Shown: positions 1 to 11,042, counted from the first letter of the stretch. The stretch is 64,000 nucleotides of DNA from Burkholderia pyrrocinia (GCF_018417535.1 NZ_CP070977.1:1364001-1428000); one strand, 5' to 3'. The notes: generated from the letters alone by a model not told the origin. Numbers and translations: made by a program.

Positions 1-1
1 G

Positions 2-703
2 CTCGATGGCGCGCAACAGCAGCTCGCATCGAACCGCGCGCTGACCGCGAACACGACGATCGCATCGCACCCGAACGTGCTCGCCGCAGCGGCGAAGGTT
101 CGCGACGCCTACCTCGCGAACGCGCGTAACGTGCTGCCCGCGCCGGTCACCGGCTACGTCGCGAAGCGCTCGGTGCAGGTCGGCCAGCGCGTGTCGCCGG
201 GCACGCCGCTGATGTCGGTGGTGCCGCTGAATGCCGTGTGGGTCGACGCGAACTTCAAGGAAGTCCAGCTCAAGCACATGCGCATCGGCCAGCCGGTCGA
301 ACTGACGGCCGACATCTACGGCTCGTCGGCCGTGTACCACGGCAAGGTCGTCGGCTTCTCCGCCGGCACGGGCTCGGCGTTCTCGCTGCTGCCGGCGCAG
401 AACGCGACCGGCAACTGGATCAAGGTCGTGCAGCGCCTGCCGGTGCGTATCGAACTCGATCCGAAGGATCTCGACAAGCATCCACTGCGCATCGGCCTGT
501 CGATGCAGGTCGACGTGGACATCAAGGACGAACGCGGCAACCAGCTCGTCAACGCACCGAACACCGTCTACGAAACCAGCGTGTTCGCGAAGTACGGCGA
601 CGAAGCCGACGCCGAAATCGCGCGCATCATCGCCGCAAACGCCGGCGGCAACGCGTCGGCGCCGGTCGCGGCGAAGCAAGGCAGCGCCGCGAAGATGATG
701 TAA
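2..703 (+). CDS. EmrA/HlyD-family membrane fusion protein (5' end cut off)
   Basis: C-terminal 233 residues of a periplasmic adaptor subunit of a tripartite drug efflux pump. The reading frame is already open at base 2, so the gene begins before the window. The beta-barrel/lipoyl-type stretch around VLPAPVTGYVAKRSVQVGQRV is typical of EmrA: a barrel-sandwich hybrid followed by a beta-barrel with VWVDANFKEVQL. The tail is Ala/Gly/Lys-rich. It ends 28 bp before a DHA2 transporter on the same strand, the usual emrA-emrB order, so the two are probably co-transcribed. It would bridge the inner-membrane transporter and an outer-membrane channel of TolC/NodT type; that channel gene is not visible here. 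Family assignment is firm; the substrate is unknown. Confidence 0.9.
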   Translation, partial: LDGAQQQLASNRALTANTTIASHPNVLAAAAKVRDAYLANARNVLPAPVTGYVAKRSVQVGQRVSPGTPLMSVVPLNAVWVDANFKEVQLKHMRIGQPVELTADIYGSSAVYHGKVVGFSAGTGSAFSLLPAQNATGNWIKVVQRLPVRIELDPKDLDKHPLRIGLSMQVDVDIKDERGNQLVNAPNTVYETSVFAKYGDEADAEIARIIAANAGGNASAPVAAKQGSAAKMM

Positions 704-731
704 CCGCTCCGACTCCGGAAAAACAACCGAC

Positions 732-2291
732 ATGGCACAGGCTCCTGCCTCCTACCCGCCCTTGCAGGGCGGGCAACTCATACTCGGGACGATTGCGGTG
801 TCGCTCGCGGTGTTCATGAACGTGCTCGACACGTCCATCGCGAACGTCGCGATCCCGACCATCTCGGGCGACCTCGGCGTGTCGTCCGACCAGGGCACGT
901 GGGTCATCACGTCGTTCGCGGTCGCGAACGCGATCTCGGTGCCGCTGACGGGCTGGCTGACCGACCGTTTCGGGCAGGTCCGCCTGTTCCTCGCATCGAT
1001 CATCCTGTTCGTCATCTCGTCGTGGATGTGCGGGCTCGCGCCGAGCCTGCCGTTCCTGCTCGCGTCGCGCGTCCTCCAGGGTGCGGTCGCGGGGCCGATG
1101 ATTCCGCTGTCGCAATCGCTGTTGCTGTCGAGCTATCCGCGCGCGAAGGCACCGATGGCGCTCGCGCTATGGTCGATGACGACACTGATCGCGCCGGTCG
1201 CGGGCCCGATCCTCGGCGGCTGGATCTCGGACAACTACTCGTGGCCGTGGATCTTCTACGTGAACATCCCGGTCGGCATCGCCGCCGCGCTCGCCACGTG
1301 GTCGATCTATCGCACGCGCGAATCGACGGTGCGCCGCGCGCCGATCGACGGCGTCGGCCTTGCGCTGCTCGTGCTGTGGGTCGGCTCGCTGCAGATCATG
1401 CTCGACAAGGGCAAGGATCTGGACTGGTTCGCATCGACGACGATCGTCGCGCTCGCGTTGATCGCGATCATCTCGTTCGCGTTCTTCGTGATCTGGGAAC
1501 TGACCGCCGAGCACCCCGTCGTCGACCTGTCGCTGTTCCGCCGGCGCAACTTCACGGGCGGCACGATCGCGCTTGCGGTCGGTTACGGGCTCTACTTCGG
1601 CAACCTCGTGCTGCTGCCGCTGTGGCTGCAGACCCAGATCGGCTACACGGCGACCGACGCCGGCCTCGTGATGGCGCCGGTCGGGCTGTTCGCGATCCTG
1701 CTGTCGCCGCTGACCGGCAAGTTCCTGCCGCGCACCGACCCGCGCTACATCGCGACCGCCGCGTTTCTCATATTCGCGCTGTGCTTCTGGATGCGATCGG
1801 GCTACACGACGGGCGTCGACGAATGGTCGCTCACGCTGCCGACGCTCGTGCAGGGCGTCGCGATGGCCGGCTTCTTCATTCCGCTCGTGTCGATCACACT
1901 GTCCGGCCTCCCCGGCCACCGCATCCCGGCGGCGTCCGGTCTGTCGAACTTCGTGCGGATCATGTGCGGCGGCATCGGCACGTCGATCTTCCAGACTGCG
2001 TGGGATCATCGCAACAACTTCCACCACGCGCAGCTGGTCGAGCAGGCGAACGTGTACAACCCGACGTTCAACCAGGCCGTCACGCAGATGGGCAATCTCG
2101 GGCTGACGCAGGACCAGGCGCATGGCCTCATCAACAACCTGGCCACGCAGCAGGCCGCGCAGCTCGGCGTGAACGACCTGTTCTACATCTCGGCGGCAAT
2201 CTTCGTGCTGCTGATTGCGCTGATCTGGATCACGAAGCCCGAACGCGCGGGCGGCGGCGATGCCGGTGCGGCGGCATCGGCAGCGCACTGA
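732..2291 (+). CDS. DHA2-family (EmrB/QacA) multidrug efflux MFS transporter
   Basis: A 519-residue inner-membrane drug:proton antiporter. It shows about 14 hydrophobic segments from residue 15 onward and the MFS motif A-like loop GWLTDRFGQVRLF near residue 75. The segment LGGWISDNYSWPWIFYVNIPVG around residue 155-175 is the DHA2 signature region after the fifth segment. It follows an EmrA-like adaptor by 28 bp and should form an efflux pump with it. The length matches EmrB (about 510 residues). The exported compound cannot be told from the sequence. The gene ends just before a bidirectional hairpin terminator. Confidence 0.93.
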   Translation: MAQAPASYPPLQGGQLILGTIAVSLAVFMNVLDTSIANVAIPTISGDLGVSSDQGTWVITSFAVANAISVPLTGWLTDRFGQVRLFLASIILFVISSWMCGLAPSLPFLLASRVLQGAVAGPMIPLSQSLLLSSYPRAKAPMALALWSMTTLIAPVAGPILGGWISDNYSWPWIFYVNIPVGIAAALATWSIYRTRESTVRRAPIDGVGLALLVLWVGSLQIMLDKGKDLDWFASTTIVALALIAIISFAFFVIWELTAEHPVVDLSLFRRRNFTGGTIALAVGYGLYFGNLVLLPLWLQTQIGYTATDAGLVMAPVGLFAILLSPLTGKFLPRTDPRYIATAAFLIFALCFWMRSGYTTGVDEWSLTLPTLVQGVAMAGFFIPLVSITLSGLPGHRIPAASGLSNFVRIMCGGIGTSIFQTAWDHRNNFHHAQLVEQANVYNPTFNQAVTQMGNLGLTQDQAHGLINNLATQQAAQLGVNDLFYISAAIFVLLIALIWITKPERAGGGDAGAAASAAH

Positions 2292-2330
2292 GCGTCACCT
2301 GACACCGCGCCGCCGCGCACCAAACAAAAA

Positions 2331-2352
2331 GCCCGGTCGATTTCGACCGGGC
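2331..2352. terminator. Bidirectional intrinsic terminator between efflux pair and truB
   Basis: A perfect 10-bp stem (GCCCGGTCGA / TCGACCGGGC) with a two-base loop is flanked by A5 on the left and T5 on the right. It lies between two converging genes and can end transcription from both sides. Confidence 0.9.
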
Positions 2353-2388
2353 TTTTTCTTGCTCCGACGGCGCGTTCGCGCCGCGGCG

Positions 2389-3321
2389 TCAGGCGGCCGT
2401 CACGACAAGCCGTTCCGGTGCGAGCACGCCGTTCGCCTTGCGCGCCACGCCGAGCAGCCGCGTTGCGTCGTAGACGCGCACGCGTTCGCCATCCGCCGCA
2501 TCGATCGGCCCGAGCTCCGACAGCGGCAGGCGCTGACCGTGCAGGAACCGCTTTGCACACGCATCGTCGAGTCGAACCGACGGAAACGTCGACAGCAATG
2601 CATCGACCGGCTGAAGCCACGCATCGCGCGCCGATTCATCGGCGTCCGACAGCGCATCGAGCGTCACCGCATGCTCGAGCGTCAGCGCGCCGACGCCCGT
2701 GCGGCGCAGCATCGTCAGATGCGCACCGCAACCGAGCGCTTCGCCGATATCCTCCGCCAGCGTGCGCACATAAGTGCCCTTGCTGCAGGTCACGCGAAAC
2801 GTCACGTCGGGCAGCTCGCAGGCGAGCAGGTCGAGCGCATGGATCGTCACGTTGCGGCCTTCGCGCTCGACGGTCTGGCCCGCGCGTGCATATTCGTACA
2901 GCGGCTTGCCGTCACGCTTGAGCGCCGAATACATCGGCGGCACCTGCACGATCTCGCCGGTGAAACGCACGAGCGCGGCTTCCACCGCCGCGCGGTCGCA
3001 TTCGACCGGCCGCGTGTCGATCACTTCGCCTTCCGCGTCGCCGGTGGTCGTGCGCAGGCCGAGACGCATCGTCGCTTCGTAGGTCTTGTCGGCCTCGAGC
3101 AGATCCTGCGAGAACTTCGTCGCCTCGCCGAAGCACAGCGGCAGCAGGCCCGAAGCCAGCGGATCGAGCGTGCCGGTGTGACCGGCTTTCTTCGCGAGAA
3201 GCAGCCGCTTCACGCGAATCAGCGCATCGTTGCTCGACAGGCCGACCGGCTTGTCGAGCAGGAGGACGCCGTCCAGCGCGCGCCGGGGCACACGCGGACG
3301 TTGGGATGCTGCATTCGTCAT
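2389..3321 (-). CDS. truB: tRNA pseudouridine(55) synthase TruB
   Basis: A 310-residue enzyme that converts U55 of the tRNA T-loop to pseudouridine. The catalytic motif GHTGTLDPLASGLLPL places the nucleophilic aspartate at residue 53. The N-terminal GVLLLDKPVGLSSN is the conserved opening motif. A C-terminal PUA-like region (about 240-310) with VRVYDATRLLGVAR contacts RNA. It is the last gene of the rimP-nusA-infB-rbfA-truB operon, 13 bp after rbfA, and ends at a bidirectional terminator. Confidence 0.97.
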   Translation of the reverse strand: MTNAASQRPRVPRRALDGVLLLDKPVGLSSNDALIRVKRLLLAKKAGHTGTLDPLASGLLPLCFGEATKFSQDLLEADKTYEATMRLGLRTTTGDAEGEVIDTRPVECDRAAVEAALVRFTGEIVQVPPMYSALKRDGKPLYEYARAGQTVEREGRNVTIHALDLLACELPDVTFRVTCSKGTYVRTLAEDIGEALGCGAHLTMLRRTGVGALTLEHAVTLDALSDADESARDAWLQPVDALLSTFPSVRLDDACAKRFLHGQRLPLSELGPIDAADGERVRVYDATRLLGVARKANGVLAPERLVVTAA

Positions 3322-3334
3322 AGGCCGGTCGAAC

Positions 3335-3733
3335 TCAGTCGTCCTTGGTGGGCGAGTCGGCCTCGTCGTCGTCCTTCGCGCGCGTCGAGTTCGCTTCCTT
3401 GATCAGGCGCGACATCTCGACGGCCTTTTCGATCGTCTGGTCGTAGTGGAAATGCAGCGTCGGCACCGTATGAATGTGCAGGCGCTTGAACAGCAGGTTG
3501 TGCAGGTGACCCGACGCATGGTTCAGCGCTTCCTGCGTCTTGGCCGGATCACCGGTCAGCGCCGTGAAGTAGACCTTCGCATGCGCGTAGTCCGGCGTGA
3601 GCTCCACGCTCTGGATGGTCACGATACCGACGCGCGGGTCTTTGACCTCGCGCATGATGAGTTCGGACAGATCACGCTGAATCTGGTCGGCGATCTGAAC
3701 GTTGCGATTGGGGGAAGTACGTTTCCTGGACAT
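3335..3733 (-). CDS. rbfA: 30S ribosome-binding factor RbfA
   Basis: A 132-residue protein that binds immature 30S subunits and helps 16S rRNA 5' end maturation. The core KH-like fold shows [24 protein letters not shown] and [23 protein letters not shown]. The C-terminal tail is rich in Asp/Glu/Lys ([14 protein letters not shown]), as often seen in betaproteobacteria. It sits between infB and truB in the conserved order. The 115-bp gap to infB holds a strong hairpin that may modulate read-through. Confidence 0.96.
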   Translation of the reverse strand: MSRKRTSPNRNVQIADQIQRDLSELIMREVKDPRVGIVTIQSVELTPDYAHAKVYFTALTGDPAKTQEALNHASGHLHNLLFKRLHIHTVPTLHFHYDQTIEKAVEMSRLIKEANSTRAKDDDEADSPTKDD

Positions 3734-3797
3734 GATCGATCCGTGATCGGTTTATCAGGATGAAGCGGCGGGCCATTGTTGGCACGCCACCATGAAA

Positions 3798-3831
3798 ATG
3801 GGCGGGGCAAGCCCAAGCCTGCCCCGCCCAT
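3798..3831 (-). terminator. Hairpin between infB and rbfA
   Basis: A perfect 12-bp stem (ATGGGCGGGGCA / TGCCCCGCCCAT) with a 10-base loop; read on the minus strand it is followed by TTTTC. It could partly terminate transcription or mark a processing point inside the operon, because rbfA and truB downstream need read-through or their own promoter. Confidence 0.7.
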
Positions 3832-3848
3832 GAGCCGATGCGCGACGG

Positions 3849-6794
3849 TTACAGCGTACGCGCGACTTCGGTCACTTCGAAGACTTCGAACTGGTCGCCT
3901 TCCACGATGTCGTTGAAGTTCTTCACCGACATACCGCACTCGAAGCCTTGCTTCACTTCCTTCACGTCGTCCTTGAAGCGCTTCAGCGACTCGAGTTCGC
4001 CCGTGAAGATCACGACGTTGTTGCGCAGCACGCGAACCGACGACGAGCGCTTGACGATACCGTCCGTGACCATACAACCGGCGACCGCGCCGATCTTCGG
4101 CACCTTGAACACCTGGCGCACCTCGACCGTACCGGTGATGACTTCGCGCTTCTCCGGCGCCAGCATGCCGGACATCGCCGCCTTCACCTCATCCACCGCA
4201 TCATAGATGATGTTGTAGTAGCGGATGTCGACACCATTGGCTTCCGCGAGCTTGCGCGCCTGCGCATCCGCACGCGTGTTGAAGCCGATGATGACGGCCT
4301 TCGACGCCGTTGCAAGGTTGACGTCGCTTTCGCTGATGCCGCCCACCGCGCCGTGCACGATCTGCACGCGCACTTCGTCGGTCGACAGCTTGAGCAGCGA
4401 CTGCACGAGTGCTTCCTGCGAGCCCTGCACGTCGGCCTTGACGATAAGCGGCAGGTTCTGCACTTCGCCTTCGCCCATCTGCTCGAGCATGCTTTCCAGC
4501 TTCGCGGCCTGCTGCTTCGCGAGCTTCACGTCACGGAACTTGCCCTGACGGAACAGCGCGATTTCACGTGCCTTGCGCTCGTCCGGCAGCACGATCACTT
4601 CCTCGCCCGCACCCGGCACTTCCGACAGACCCTGGATTTCGACCGGGATCGACGGGCCGGCTTCCTTCGTCGGCTTGCCGTTCTCGTCGAGCATCGCGCG
4701 CACGCGGCCGTAGGCCGAGCCCGCGAGCACGATGTCGCCGCGGTTCAGCGTACCGGACTGCACGAGGATCGTCGCGACCGGGCCCTTGCCCTTGTCGAGC
4801 TTCGCTTCGATCACGAGGCCCTTGGCCGGCGCTTCGACCGGTGCCTTCAGTTCCAGCACTTCGGCCTGCAGCAGCACGTTCTCGAGCAGATCGTCGATAC
4901 CCGCGCCCGTCTTCGCCGACACCGGCACGAACGGCGAGTCGCCACCGTACTCTTCCGGCACGACGCCTTCCGCGACCAGCTCCTGCTTGACGCGATCGGG
5001 GTTCGCTTCCGGCTTGTCGATCTTGTTGATCGCGACGACGATCGGCACGCCACCCGCCTTCGCGTGGGCGATCGCTTCCTTCGTCTGCGGCATCACGCCG
5101 TCGTCGGCCGCTACCACCAGCACCACGATGTCGGTCGCCTTCGCACCGCGTGCACGCATTGCCGTGAACGCCTCGTGACCCGGCGTATCGAGGAACGTGA
5201 TGACGCCACGCGGCGTGTCGACGTGATACGCGCCGATGTGCTGCGTAATGCCGCCCGCTTCGCCCGCGGCAACCTTCGCGCGACGGATGTGGTCGAGCAG
5301 CGAGGTCTTGCCGTGGTCGACGTGACCCATCACCGTGACGACCGGCGGACGCGGCAGTTGCTCCGCATCGGTGGTCGTTTCGCCTTCGACGAGCAGTGCT
5401 TCCGGATCGTCCAGCTTCGCGGCAACCGCGCGATGGCCCAGTTCTTCGACGACGATCATCGCCGTTTCCTGGTCCAGCACCTGGTTGATCGTGACCATCT
5501 GGCCCATCTTCATCATCACCTTGATGACTTCCGAGGCCTTGATTGACATCTTGTGCGCGAGGTCGGCAACCGACACGGTTTCCGGCACGTGCACTTCACG
5601 CACGATCGGCTCGGTCGGCGCCTGGAACGACGATGCGCTGTCCTGGTGACGGCCACGGCCCTTCGGACCGCCGCGCCAGCCGCGATCGACGCCGCCGCTC
5701 GAATCGCCGCGCGTCTTGATGCCGCGGCGCTTCGCCGCGTCGTCCTGCCAGCCGCCCTTGCCTGCGCCCGGCTTCTTGTTGCGGTCGCCCGCGCCTGCCG
5801 GTGCCTGCGTGGTCGCCGGCGCTGCGCCGGCCGGCTTCTTTGCTGCAGCCGGACGCGCCGGCGTACCCGCACCTGCCGGCTTCGCCGGCTTGTGCAGCGT
5901 GCCCTTCGCTTCGGCCGGCTTCGGCGGCTCGACCGGCTTCGGCGGCTCGACCGCCTTGACCACGGCCTTGCGCGGCGTGTTCATCATTTCGCGAATCGCA
6001 CGCGCTTCCGCCTCGGCGGCCGCGCGGCGCTTGCTGATCTCTTCCTGCTCGGCGCGCGCCTTGTCCGCTGCCTCGCGGGCAGCATCCTCGGCCTTCTTCG
6101 CCGCTTCGCGCTGCGCCGCACGTTCGGCAGCGGCGCGGGCTTCGGCGGCCGCGCGCGCTTCGTCCTGCGCGGACGGCGCGCTCGACGTTTCCTGCTCGGC
6201 CGCGGCGGCCTGCTGCGCTGCCACCTGCTGCTGTGCGACAGCGGCTTCGGCCGCGGCACGCTTCGCCGCAGCTTCTTCCTCGGCGCGACGGCGCTCGGCT
6301 TCGGCCGCTTCCTCGCGGGCGCGACGTTCGGCTTCCTCGCGCTCGAGGCGCTCCTGGCGCTCGCGCAGTTCCTGCGCCTGCTTCTCGAGCAGTTCGGCCT
6401 CGCGGCGCGCTTCTTCCTCGCGACGCTTCAGTTCCGCATCGTCGTCCGCTTCGGCGACCTGCGCCTGACCCTGTTCCGCACCATCGCTCACGTCGTCGCG
6501 CTTGACGAACGTGCGCTTCTTGCGGACCTCGACCTGAATGGTGCGAGCCTTGCCCGTCGCGTCAGATTGCTTGATCTCCGACGTATGCTTGCGGGTCAGC
6601 GTGATCTTGCGCTTGTCGCCGTCGGTTGCGCCGTGCGACTTGCGCAAATGATCGAGCAGACGCGCCTTGTCCGCTTCGGACAGCGCATCGTCTTCACTCG
6701 CTTTCTGGACGCCCGCTGCCTGCAGCTGTTCGAGCAGCACACCAGCAGGCATTTTCAGTTCCGCGGCAAATTGGGCTACGTTGTTACTCGCCAT
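3849..6794 (-). CDS. infB: Translation initiation factor IF-2
   Basis: A 981-residue GTPase that delivers initiator tRNA to the 30S subunit. Order of parts: a small N-terminal IF2_N domain (1-50); a long Ala/Glu/Arg-rich charged helical stretch (about 110-275); a Pro/Ala/Gly linker; a second IF2_N-like domain ([19 protein letters not shown]); then the G domain with GHVDHGKTS (G1), DTPGHE (G3) and NKIDK (G4). Domains II-IV follow, ending EVTEVARTL. The long charged N-terminus is usual for betaproteobacteria. The gene lies 91 bp after nusA in the standard operon. Confidence 0.98.
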   Translation of the reverse strand: MASNNVAQFAAELKMPAGVLLEQLQAAGVQKASEDDALSEADKARLLDHLRKSHGATDGDKRKITLTRKHTSEIKQSDATGKARTIQVEVRKKRTFVKRDDVSDGAEQGQAQVAEADDDAELKRREEEARREAELLEKQAQELRERQERLEREEAERRAREEAAEAERRRAEEEAAAKRAAAEAAVAQQQVAAQQAAAAEQETSSAPSAQDEARAAAEARAAAERAAQREAAKKAEDAAREAADKARAEQEEISKRRAAAEAEARAIREMMNTPRKAVVKAVEPPKPVEPPKPAEAKGTLHKPAKPAGAGTPARPAAAKKPAGAAPATTQAPAGAGDRNKKPGAGKGGWQDDAAKRRGIKTRGDSSGGVDRGWRGGPKGRGRHQDSASSFQAPTEPIVREVHVPETVSVADLAHKMSIKASEVIKVMMKMGQMVTINQVLDQETAMIVVEELGHRAVAAKLDDPEALLVEGETTTDAEQLPRPPVVTVMGHVDHGKTSLLDHIRRAKVAAGEAGGITQHIGAYHVDTPRGVITFLDTPGHEAFTAMRARGAKATDIVVLVVAADDGVMPQTKEAIAHAKAGGVPIVVAINKIDKPEANPDRVKQELVAEGVVPEEYGGDSPFVPVSAKTGAGIDDLLENVLLQAEVLELKAPVEAPAKGLVIEAKLDKGKGPVATILVQSGTLNRGDIVLAGSAYGRVRAMLDENGKPTKEAGPSIPVEIQGLSEVPGAGEEVIVLPDERKAREIALFRQGKFRDVKLAKQQAAKLESMLEQMGEGEVQNLPLIVKADVQGSQEALVQSLLKLSTDEVRVQIVHGAVGGISESDVNLATASKAVIIGFNTRADAQARKLAEANGVDIRYYNIIYDAVDEVKAAMSGMLAPEKREVITGTVEVRQVFKVPKIGAVAGCMVTDGIVKRSSSVRVLRNNVVIFTGELESLKRFKDDVKEVKQGFECGMSVKNFNDIVEGDQFEVFEVTEVARTL

Positions 6795-6885
6795 TCATTC
6801 CTCTTAGTGCAAGGACCGATTCCTTGCTGTTAGCATCGGGTCAGGCCATACGGCCGCCATCAAATCAGTGCGCCATGGTCATTTC

Positions 6886-8361
6886 TCACTGGAACCAATG
6901 TTCACGTGCTTTCATGATCAACGCCTTAGCGGCATCCTCTTCCATCCCGGTCAGGTCGACCAGTTCATCCACTGCAAGCTCGGCGAGATCGTCTCGCGTC
7001 TGCACACCATGTTCGGCCAGCTTCGTGAGCAACTCCGGCGTGACGCCGTCGAGGCCCTTCAGATCCAACGCTGCGTTCTCGACCTTTTCTTCGTTCGCAA
7101 TCGCCATCGTGAGCAGCGCGTCGCGTGCGCGATTGCGCAGTTCGTGCACGGTGTCCTCGTCGAACGCCTCGATTTCGAGCATTTCGTTGAGCGGCACGTA
7201 AGCGATCTCTTCGAGGCTCGTGAAGCCTTCGTCGATCAGGATGTCGGCGACTTCTTCGTCGACGTCGAGACGCGCCATGAACAGCGCACGCAGCCGGTCG
7301 CGCTCTTCACCCTGCTTCAGGGCGGATTCGTCCGGCGTCATGATGTTGATCTGCCAGCCGGTCAGCTCGCCGGCAAGGCGAACGTTCTGACCGCTGCGGC
7401 CGATCGCGACGGCCAGCTCGTTCTCGTCGACGACGACGTCCATCGAGTGTTTTTCTTCATCGACGACGATCGACTGGACAGCTGCCGGCGCGAGCGCGCC
7501 GATCACGAACTGGGCGGGATCCTCCGACCATAGCACGATGTCGATGTTTTCGCCACCAAGCTCGTTGCGCACGGCCTGCACGCGGGAACCGCGAATGCCG
7601 ACGCACGTGCCGATCGGGTCGATCCGCTTGTCGTACGCGATCACGCCGATCTTCGCGCGCACGCCCGGGTCGCGGGCCGCAGCCTTGATCTCGAGCAGGC
7701 CCTGCTCGATCTCCGGCACTTCCATCTCGAACAGCTTCATCAGGAATTCGGGCGCCGTGCGCGACAGCTCGATCTGCGGGCCGCGCGCGGTGCGGTCGAC
7801 CTTCGCGATGTAGGCGCGCACGCGGTCGCCCACGCGCAGGTTTTCCTTCGGGATCAGCTGGTCGCGGCGCAGCAGCGCCTCGACACGGCCCGATTCGACG
7901 ATGAAATTGCCCTTGTCGAGGCGCTTCACCGTACCCGTCATGATCTTTTCGCCGCGTTCGAGGTAATCGTTCAGGATCTGCTCGCGCTCCGCGTCGCGCA
8001 CCCTTTGCAGGATCACCTGCTTCGCGGCCTGCGCGCCGATACGGCCGAACTCGATCGACGGCACCGGCTCCTCGACGTATTCGCCGACTTCGGCGTCGGG
8101 ATTCTGTTCACGCGCTTCGAACAGCAGGATCTCGCGATCCGGCTCCTGCAAGCCTGCCTCGTCGGGCACGACGAGCCAGCGACGGAAGGTTTCGTGCTCG
8201 CCGCTTTCGCGATCGATATGGACGCGAATTTCGGCGCCTTCGTCGAACAGCTTCTTGGAAGCGGACGCGAGCGCAGCCTCGAGGGCGCCCAGCACCACAT
8301 CCTTGTCGACGTTTTTCTCGCGCGCCAGCGCATCCACCAGCATCAACACTTCGCGACTCAT
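6886..8361 (-). CDS. nusA: Transcription termination/antitermination factor NusA
   Basis: A 491-residue RNA polymerase-associated factor affecting pausing, termination and antitermination. It has an N-terminal polymerase-binding domain with [21 protein letters not shown], an S1 domain near 135-200 ([22 protein letters not shown]), and KH domains with [20 protein letters not shown] and the [10 protein letters not shown] loop. Two C-terminal acidic helical repeats are present, as in E. coli NusA. The ATG overlaps the rimP stop by one base (TAATG), so the two are translationally coupled. Confidence 0.98.
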   Translation of the reverse strand: MSREVLMLVDALAREKNVDKDVVLGALEAALASASKKLFDEGAEIRVHIDRESGEHETFRRWLVVPDEAGLQEPDREILLFEAREQNPDAEVGEYVEEPVPSIEFGRIGAQAAKQVILQRVRDAEREQILNDYLERGEKIMTGTVKRLDKGNFIVESGRVEALLRRDQLIPKENLRVGDRVRAYIAKVDRTARGPQIELSRTAPEFLMKLFEMEVPEIEQGLLEIKAAARDPGVRAKIGVIAYDKRIDPIGTCVGIRGSRVQAVRNELGGENIDIVLWSEDPAQFVIGALAPAAVQSIVVDEEKHSMDVVVDENELAVAIGRSGQNVRLAGELTGWQINIMTPDESALKQGEERDRLRALFMARLDVDEEVADILIDEGFTSLEEIAYVPLNEMLEIEAFDEDTVHELRNRARDALLTMAIANEEKVENAALDLKGLDGVTPELLTKLAEHGVQTRDDLAELAVDELVDLTGMEEDAAKALIMKAREHWFQ

Positions 8362-8819
8362 TATTTGCGGCTCCTAAAGTCAACTTGCGGAATCAGGCGG
8401 GCTTTGTCGATATCGGCCAGCGTGAAATCCAGCATGGCTGCCTCGCCCTTCTTCCCCTCAAATTCCAAACCGATCGTTTCGCCATTCGGCGCGTGCAGAA
8501 TGCCCCGGTACGTCTTGCGCCCGTCCAGCGGCTTTTTCAAGGTCACGGAGACTTCGCTGCCGGCAAAACGCTCGAAGTCGGCCAGCTTCTTCAACGGGCG
8601 GTCGAGCCCCGGGGACGAGACTTCGAGCCGTTCGTAATCGATGTTTTCGACCGTCAAGACGTGCTGGAGCTGACGCGTGACCTTTTCGCAATCTTCGAGC
8701 GAGATGCCGGCAGGCTGATCGATATAGATGCAAAGCATGCCGCGCCCGGTGCGCTCGAGATCCACCAGCTCGTAGCCGAGCCCGGTGACCGTGGTTTCTA
8801 TCAGTTCCGTCAGTTGCAC
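8361..8819 (-). CDS. rimP: Ribosome maturation factor RimP
   Basis: A 152-residue protein needed for 30S subunit assembly. Conserved features are the [21 protein letters not shown] strand region and [11 protein letters not shown] near residue 80. The start is GTG at 8819, chosen because AGAGG lies five bases upstream and the N-terminus MQLTELIE then matches the family. It is the first gene of the operon and sits behind a promoter plus a short terminated leader. Confidence 0.95.
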   Translation of the reverse strand: MQLTELIETTVTGLGYELVDLERTGRGMLCIYIDQPAGISLEDCEKVTRQLQHVLTVENIDYERLEVSSPGLDRPLKKLADFERFAGSEVSVTLKKPLDGRKTYRGILHAPNGETIGLEFEGKKGEAAMLDFTLADIDKARLIPQVDFRSRK

Positions 8820-8920
8820 TGTGTCCTCTCAGGTGTTCGCGCCCGCCGCTCGCGATTCACCCGCGGGCGCGCGCCTTAGCCGGCGCAGGAAGCGCTACCC
8901 GAGATGCCTAACCGTTTCAG

Positions 8921-9037
8921 CAAAAAAAAATGGGCGGAACGCCCATCTTCTTACACTGGTGGTCGCACCTGAGCCGCACATTGAATCCGTACGCCCAGCG
9001 ACTTCGCGATTATAGCGATTTTTGGCGCAAACGCCAA
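8921..9037 (-). promoter_or_regulatory. Promoter and terminated leader upstream of rimP
   Basis: On the minus strand a sigma70-like promoter is seen: TTGGCG (9037-9032), a 17-bp spacer, and TATAAT (9014-9009). A start near 9002 would make an RNA of about 80 nt ending at a perfect 7-bp hairpin (ATGGGCG/CGCCCAT, 8930-8946) followed by eight or nine T. rimP begins about 100 bp later. This is the layout of a transcription attenuator or a small RNA released from the leader. A leader named for rimP has been described in some bacteria; I cannot confirm homology here. Confidence 0.7.
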
Positions 9038-9275
9038 GCCAGCCGGTAAAAGCGGCGCGTCGCCTGCCTTTACGGACCGAAAATGCGAAATCGGGCTGCT
9101 CGATCAACCGGCACAATCCTGCCGCACGGGCGATCGGTGATGCCGGTTGCCATCCAGCAGCACGCGGCATATATACAGTCGAAATCAAAAAACGCACGCG
9201 TCGGGCCGACAAAACCGGACGGATGCCGATCCTGCCGGCACGCCGGCGGCTTTGCGCCGCGGCATGCCGACTCGC

Positions 9276-11042
9276 TCAGCGGCTGCGCGTGCGGCTGCGC
9301 TGCGGACGCTGGCCGCCGCGCGGGCCGCCGCCGTTACCGGCGCCTTCGGCACGATTGCCGTTCGGATTGCGATTGCCGCCCTTGCTGCCGCCGCCGCCGC
9401 GCTTGGCGCCCGCGCCCTCGCGCTTGGGGCCTGCGCCGTACGACGCGCGGTTGCCGTCGACATCACGGCCGCCGCCAGCGCGGTTGCCATCGCGGCCGCC
9501 GCCCGTGCGGTTGCCGTCGCGGCCACCGCCAGCACGGTTGCCGTAGCCCGACGGTGCGACCGGCAGGCTGCCGTAGCCGCTCAGGCCCGGCAGGCCCGGC
9601 CCGCCGCGACGGCCACCGCCGCGACGCGGCTGGTCGAGCTGCCCGTGCGTCGTCAGCACCGGCTCGCGGCCGATGAAGCCCATCGACGTCTGCATCGGAT
9701 CGGGCTGGCGACGCTCGGCCTGGTCGGCACTGCCGCGCTTGCCCTTCTCCTCGGACGGCGCCTTCAGGCCGACGGTCGCCATCAGCTTGCGCACCTGCGC
9801 GTCGTCGAGCTCCTCCCAGCGGCCGCGCTTCAGGCCGCGCGGAAGCGGGATCGGGCCGTGACGCGTACGGATCAGCCGGCTCACCATCAGGCCGGCCGCC
9901 TCGAACATCCGGCGCACTTCGCGGTTGCGGCCTTCGGCCAGCGCGACGTGATACCAGTGATTCGTACCTTCGCCACCGCCGTCGCGGATACGCAGGAAGT
10001 TCGCCGGGCCGTCATCCAGCTCGACGCCGTGCAGCAGCTTTTGCCGGTTGCCTTCGGTGAGCTCGCCGACCACCCGCACCGCGTACTCGCGCTCGACGCT
10101 GTAGCGCGGATGCATGAAGCGGTTCGCGAGATCGCCCGACGTCGTCAGCATCAGCAGACCTTCGGTATTGAAGTCGAGGCGGCCCACCGCAAGCCATTTC
10201 GCCGTCTTCATCGGCGGCAGGCGATCGAACACCGACGGGCGGCCTTCCGGATCCGCGTGACTGACGATTTCGCCCGTCGGCTTGTGGTACAGCAGCACGC
10301 GCGGCGGCTTGTTCGGCAGCTTGCGCTTGACCGGCTTGCCGTTGATCCGCACCTGGTCGGTCGGCATGATGCGCTGGCCGATGTGCGCGGGCTCGCCGTT
10401 CACCGACACGCGGCCGGCGACGATCAGCTCTTCCATTTCGCGGCGCGAGCCCATGCCCGCTTCCGCCAGCACCTTGTGCAGCTTCGGCGCGTCGTCGTCC
10501 GGCGACAGCACGCGCTTGTTCGCCGGCTGGCTGCGGCCGCGACGCAGCATCGGCGCACGCACGCCGCTACCGCCCGCGGAGTTGTCCGCGTCGAATGCAG
10601 GCGACGTCACGTAGGCGAACAGTTCGTCCTGGGACGCATCGCCCTCCGCCTTCGCCGGGCCGCCTTCAGCCTTCGGCGCGCCGCCACGGCGGCCTTGGCC
10701 GCCCTGCGCACCCTGGCCGCCCTTGGCCGCGCCTTCGCGCTTGCCGGCCGGCTTGCGGCCGCCCTTGGCCGCACCTTCCTTGCGCGGCGCGCGTGCGGGC
10801 TGCGCTTCGGCGGCCTCGGCCGGCTGCGCGTCCGCGCCTTCGCCGCCCTGCGACTCGCCTTCGGCGCCCTTCGACTTGGCCGCCGCGCGACGCCGCGCGA
10901 TCAGGCTGCGCGGGCCTCGCCGCAGACCGCGGCGGGGACGCTCGTCGCCACCCGCAGCCGAAGCGTCCTGCTCCGGCGCATCGTCGGCACGCGCTGCCTG
11001 CACGGCAGGCGCGGACGATTCAATATCGTGGATATCTGTCAA
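9276..11042 (-). CDS. rluB: 23S rRNA pseudouridine(2605) synthase RluB with long low-complexity tails
   Basis: A 588-residue enzyme; E. coli RluB is about 290. The core (about 180-430) has an S4 RNA-binding segment ([20 protein letters not shown]) and the catalytic [11 protein letters not shown] with its aspartate, then [13 protein letters not shown]. The N-terminal about 170 residues are Ala/Lys/Arg/Glu-rich. The C-terminal about 120 residues form a Gly/Arg/Asn tail with repeated [12 protein letters not shown] units. The start is TTG at 11042 with GAGG suitably upstream; an ATG in a good position is not seen. It is transcribed toward the rimP promoter and away from scpB, which lies 60 bp upstream. 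Confidence 0.92.
   Translation of the reverse strand: MTDIHDIESSAPAVQAARADDAPEQDASAAGGDERPRRGLRRGPRSLIARRRAAAKSKGAEGESQGGEGADAQPAEAAEAQPARAPRKEGAAKGGRKPAGKREGAAKGGQGAQGGQGRRGGAPKAEGGPAKAEGDASQDELFAYVTSPAFDADNSAGGSGVRAPMLRRGRSQPANKRVLSPDDDAPKLHKVLAEAGMGSRREMEELIVAGRVSVNGEPAHIGQRIMPTDQVRINGKPVKRKLPNKPPRVLLYHKPTGEIVSHADPEGRPSVFDRLPPMKTAKWLAVGRLDFNTEGLLMLTTSGDLANRFMHPRYSVEREYAVRVVGELTEGNRQKLLHGVELDDGPANFLRIRDGGGEGTNHWYHVALAEGRNREVRRMFEAAGLMVSRLIRTRHGPIPLPRGLKRGRWEELDDAQVRKLMATVGLKAPSEEKGKRGSADQAERRQPDPMQTSMGFIGREPVLTTHGQLDQPRRGGGRRGGPGLPGLSGYGSLPVAPSGYGNRAGGGRDGNRTGGGRDGNRAGGGRDVDGNRASYGAGPKREGAGAKRGGGGSKGGNRNPNGNRAEGAGNGGGPRGGQRPQRSRTRSR

Noticed and set aside
3948..5546. Long open frame of about 530 codons on the plus strand opposite infB
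   Set aside because: It is rich in His, Arg and Asp, lacks any motif and mirrors infB codons; high GC makes long antisense frames common.
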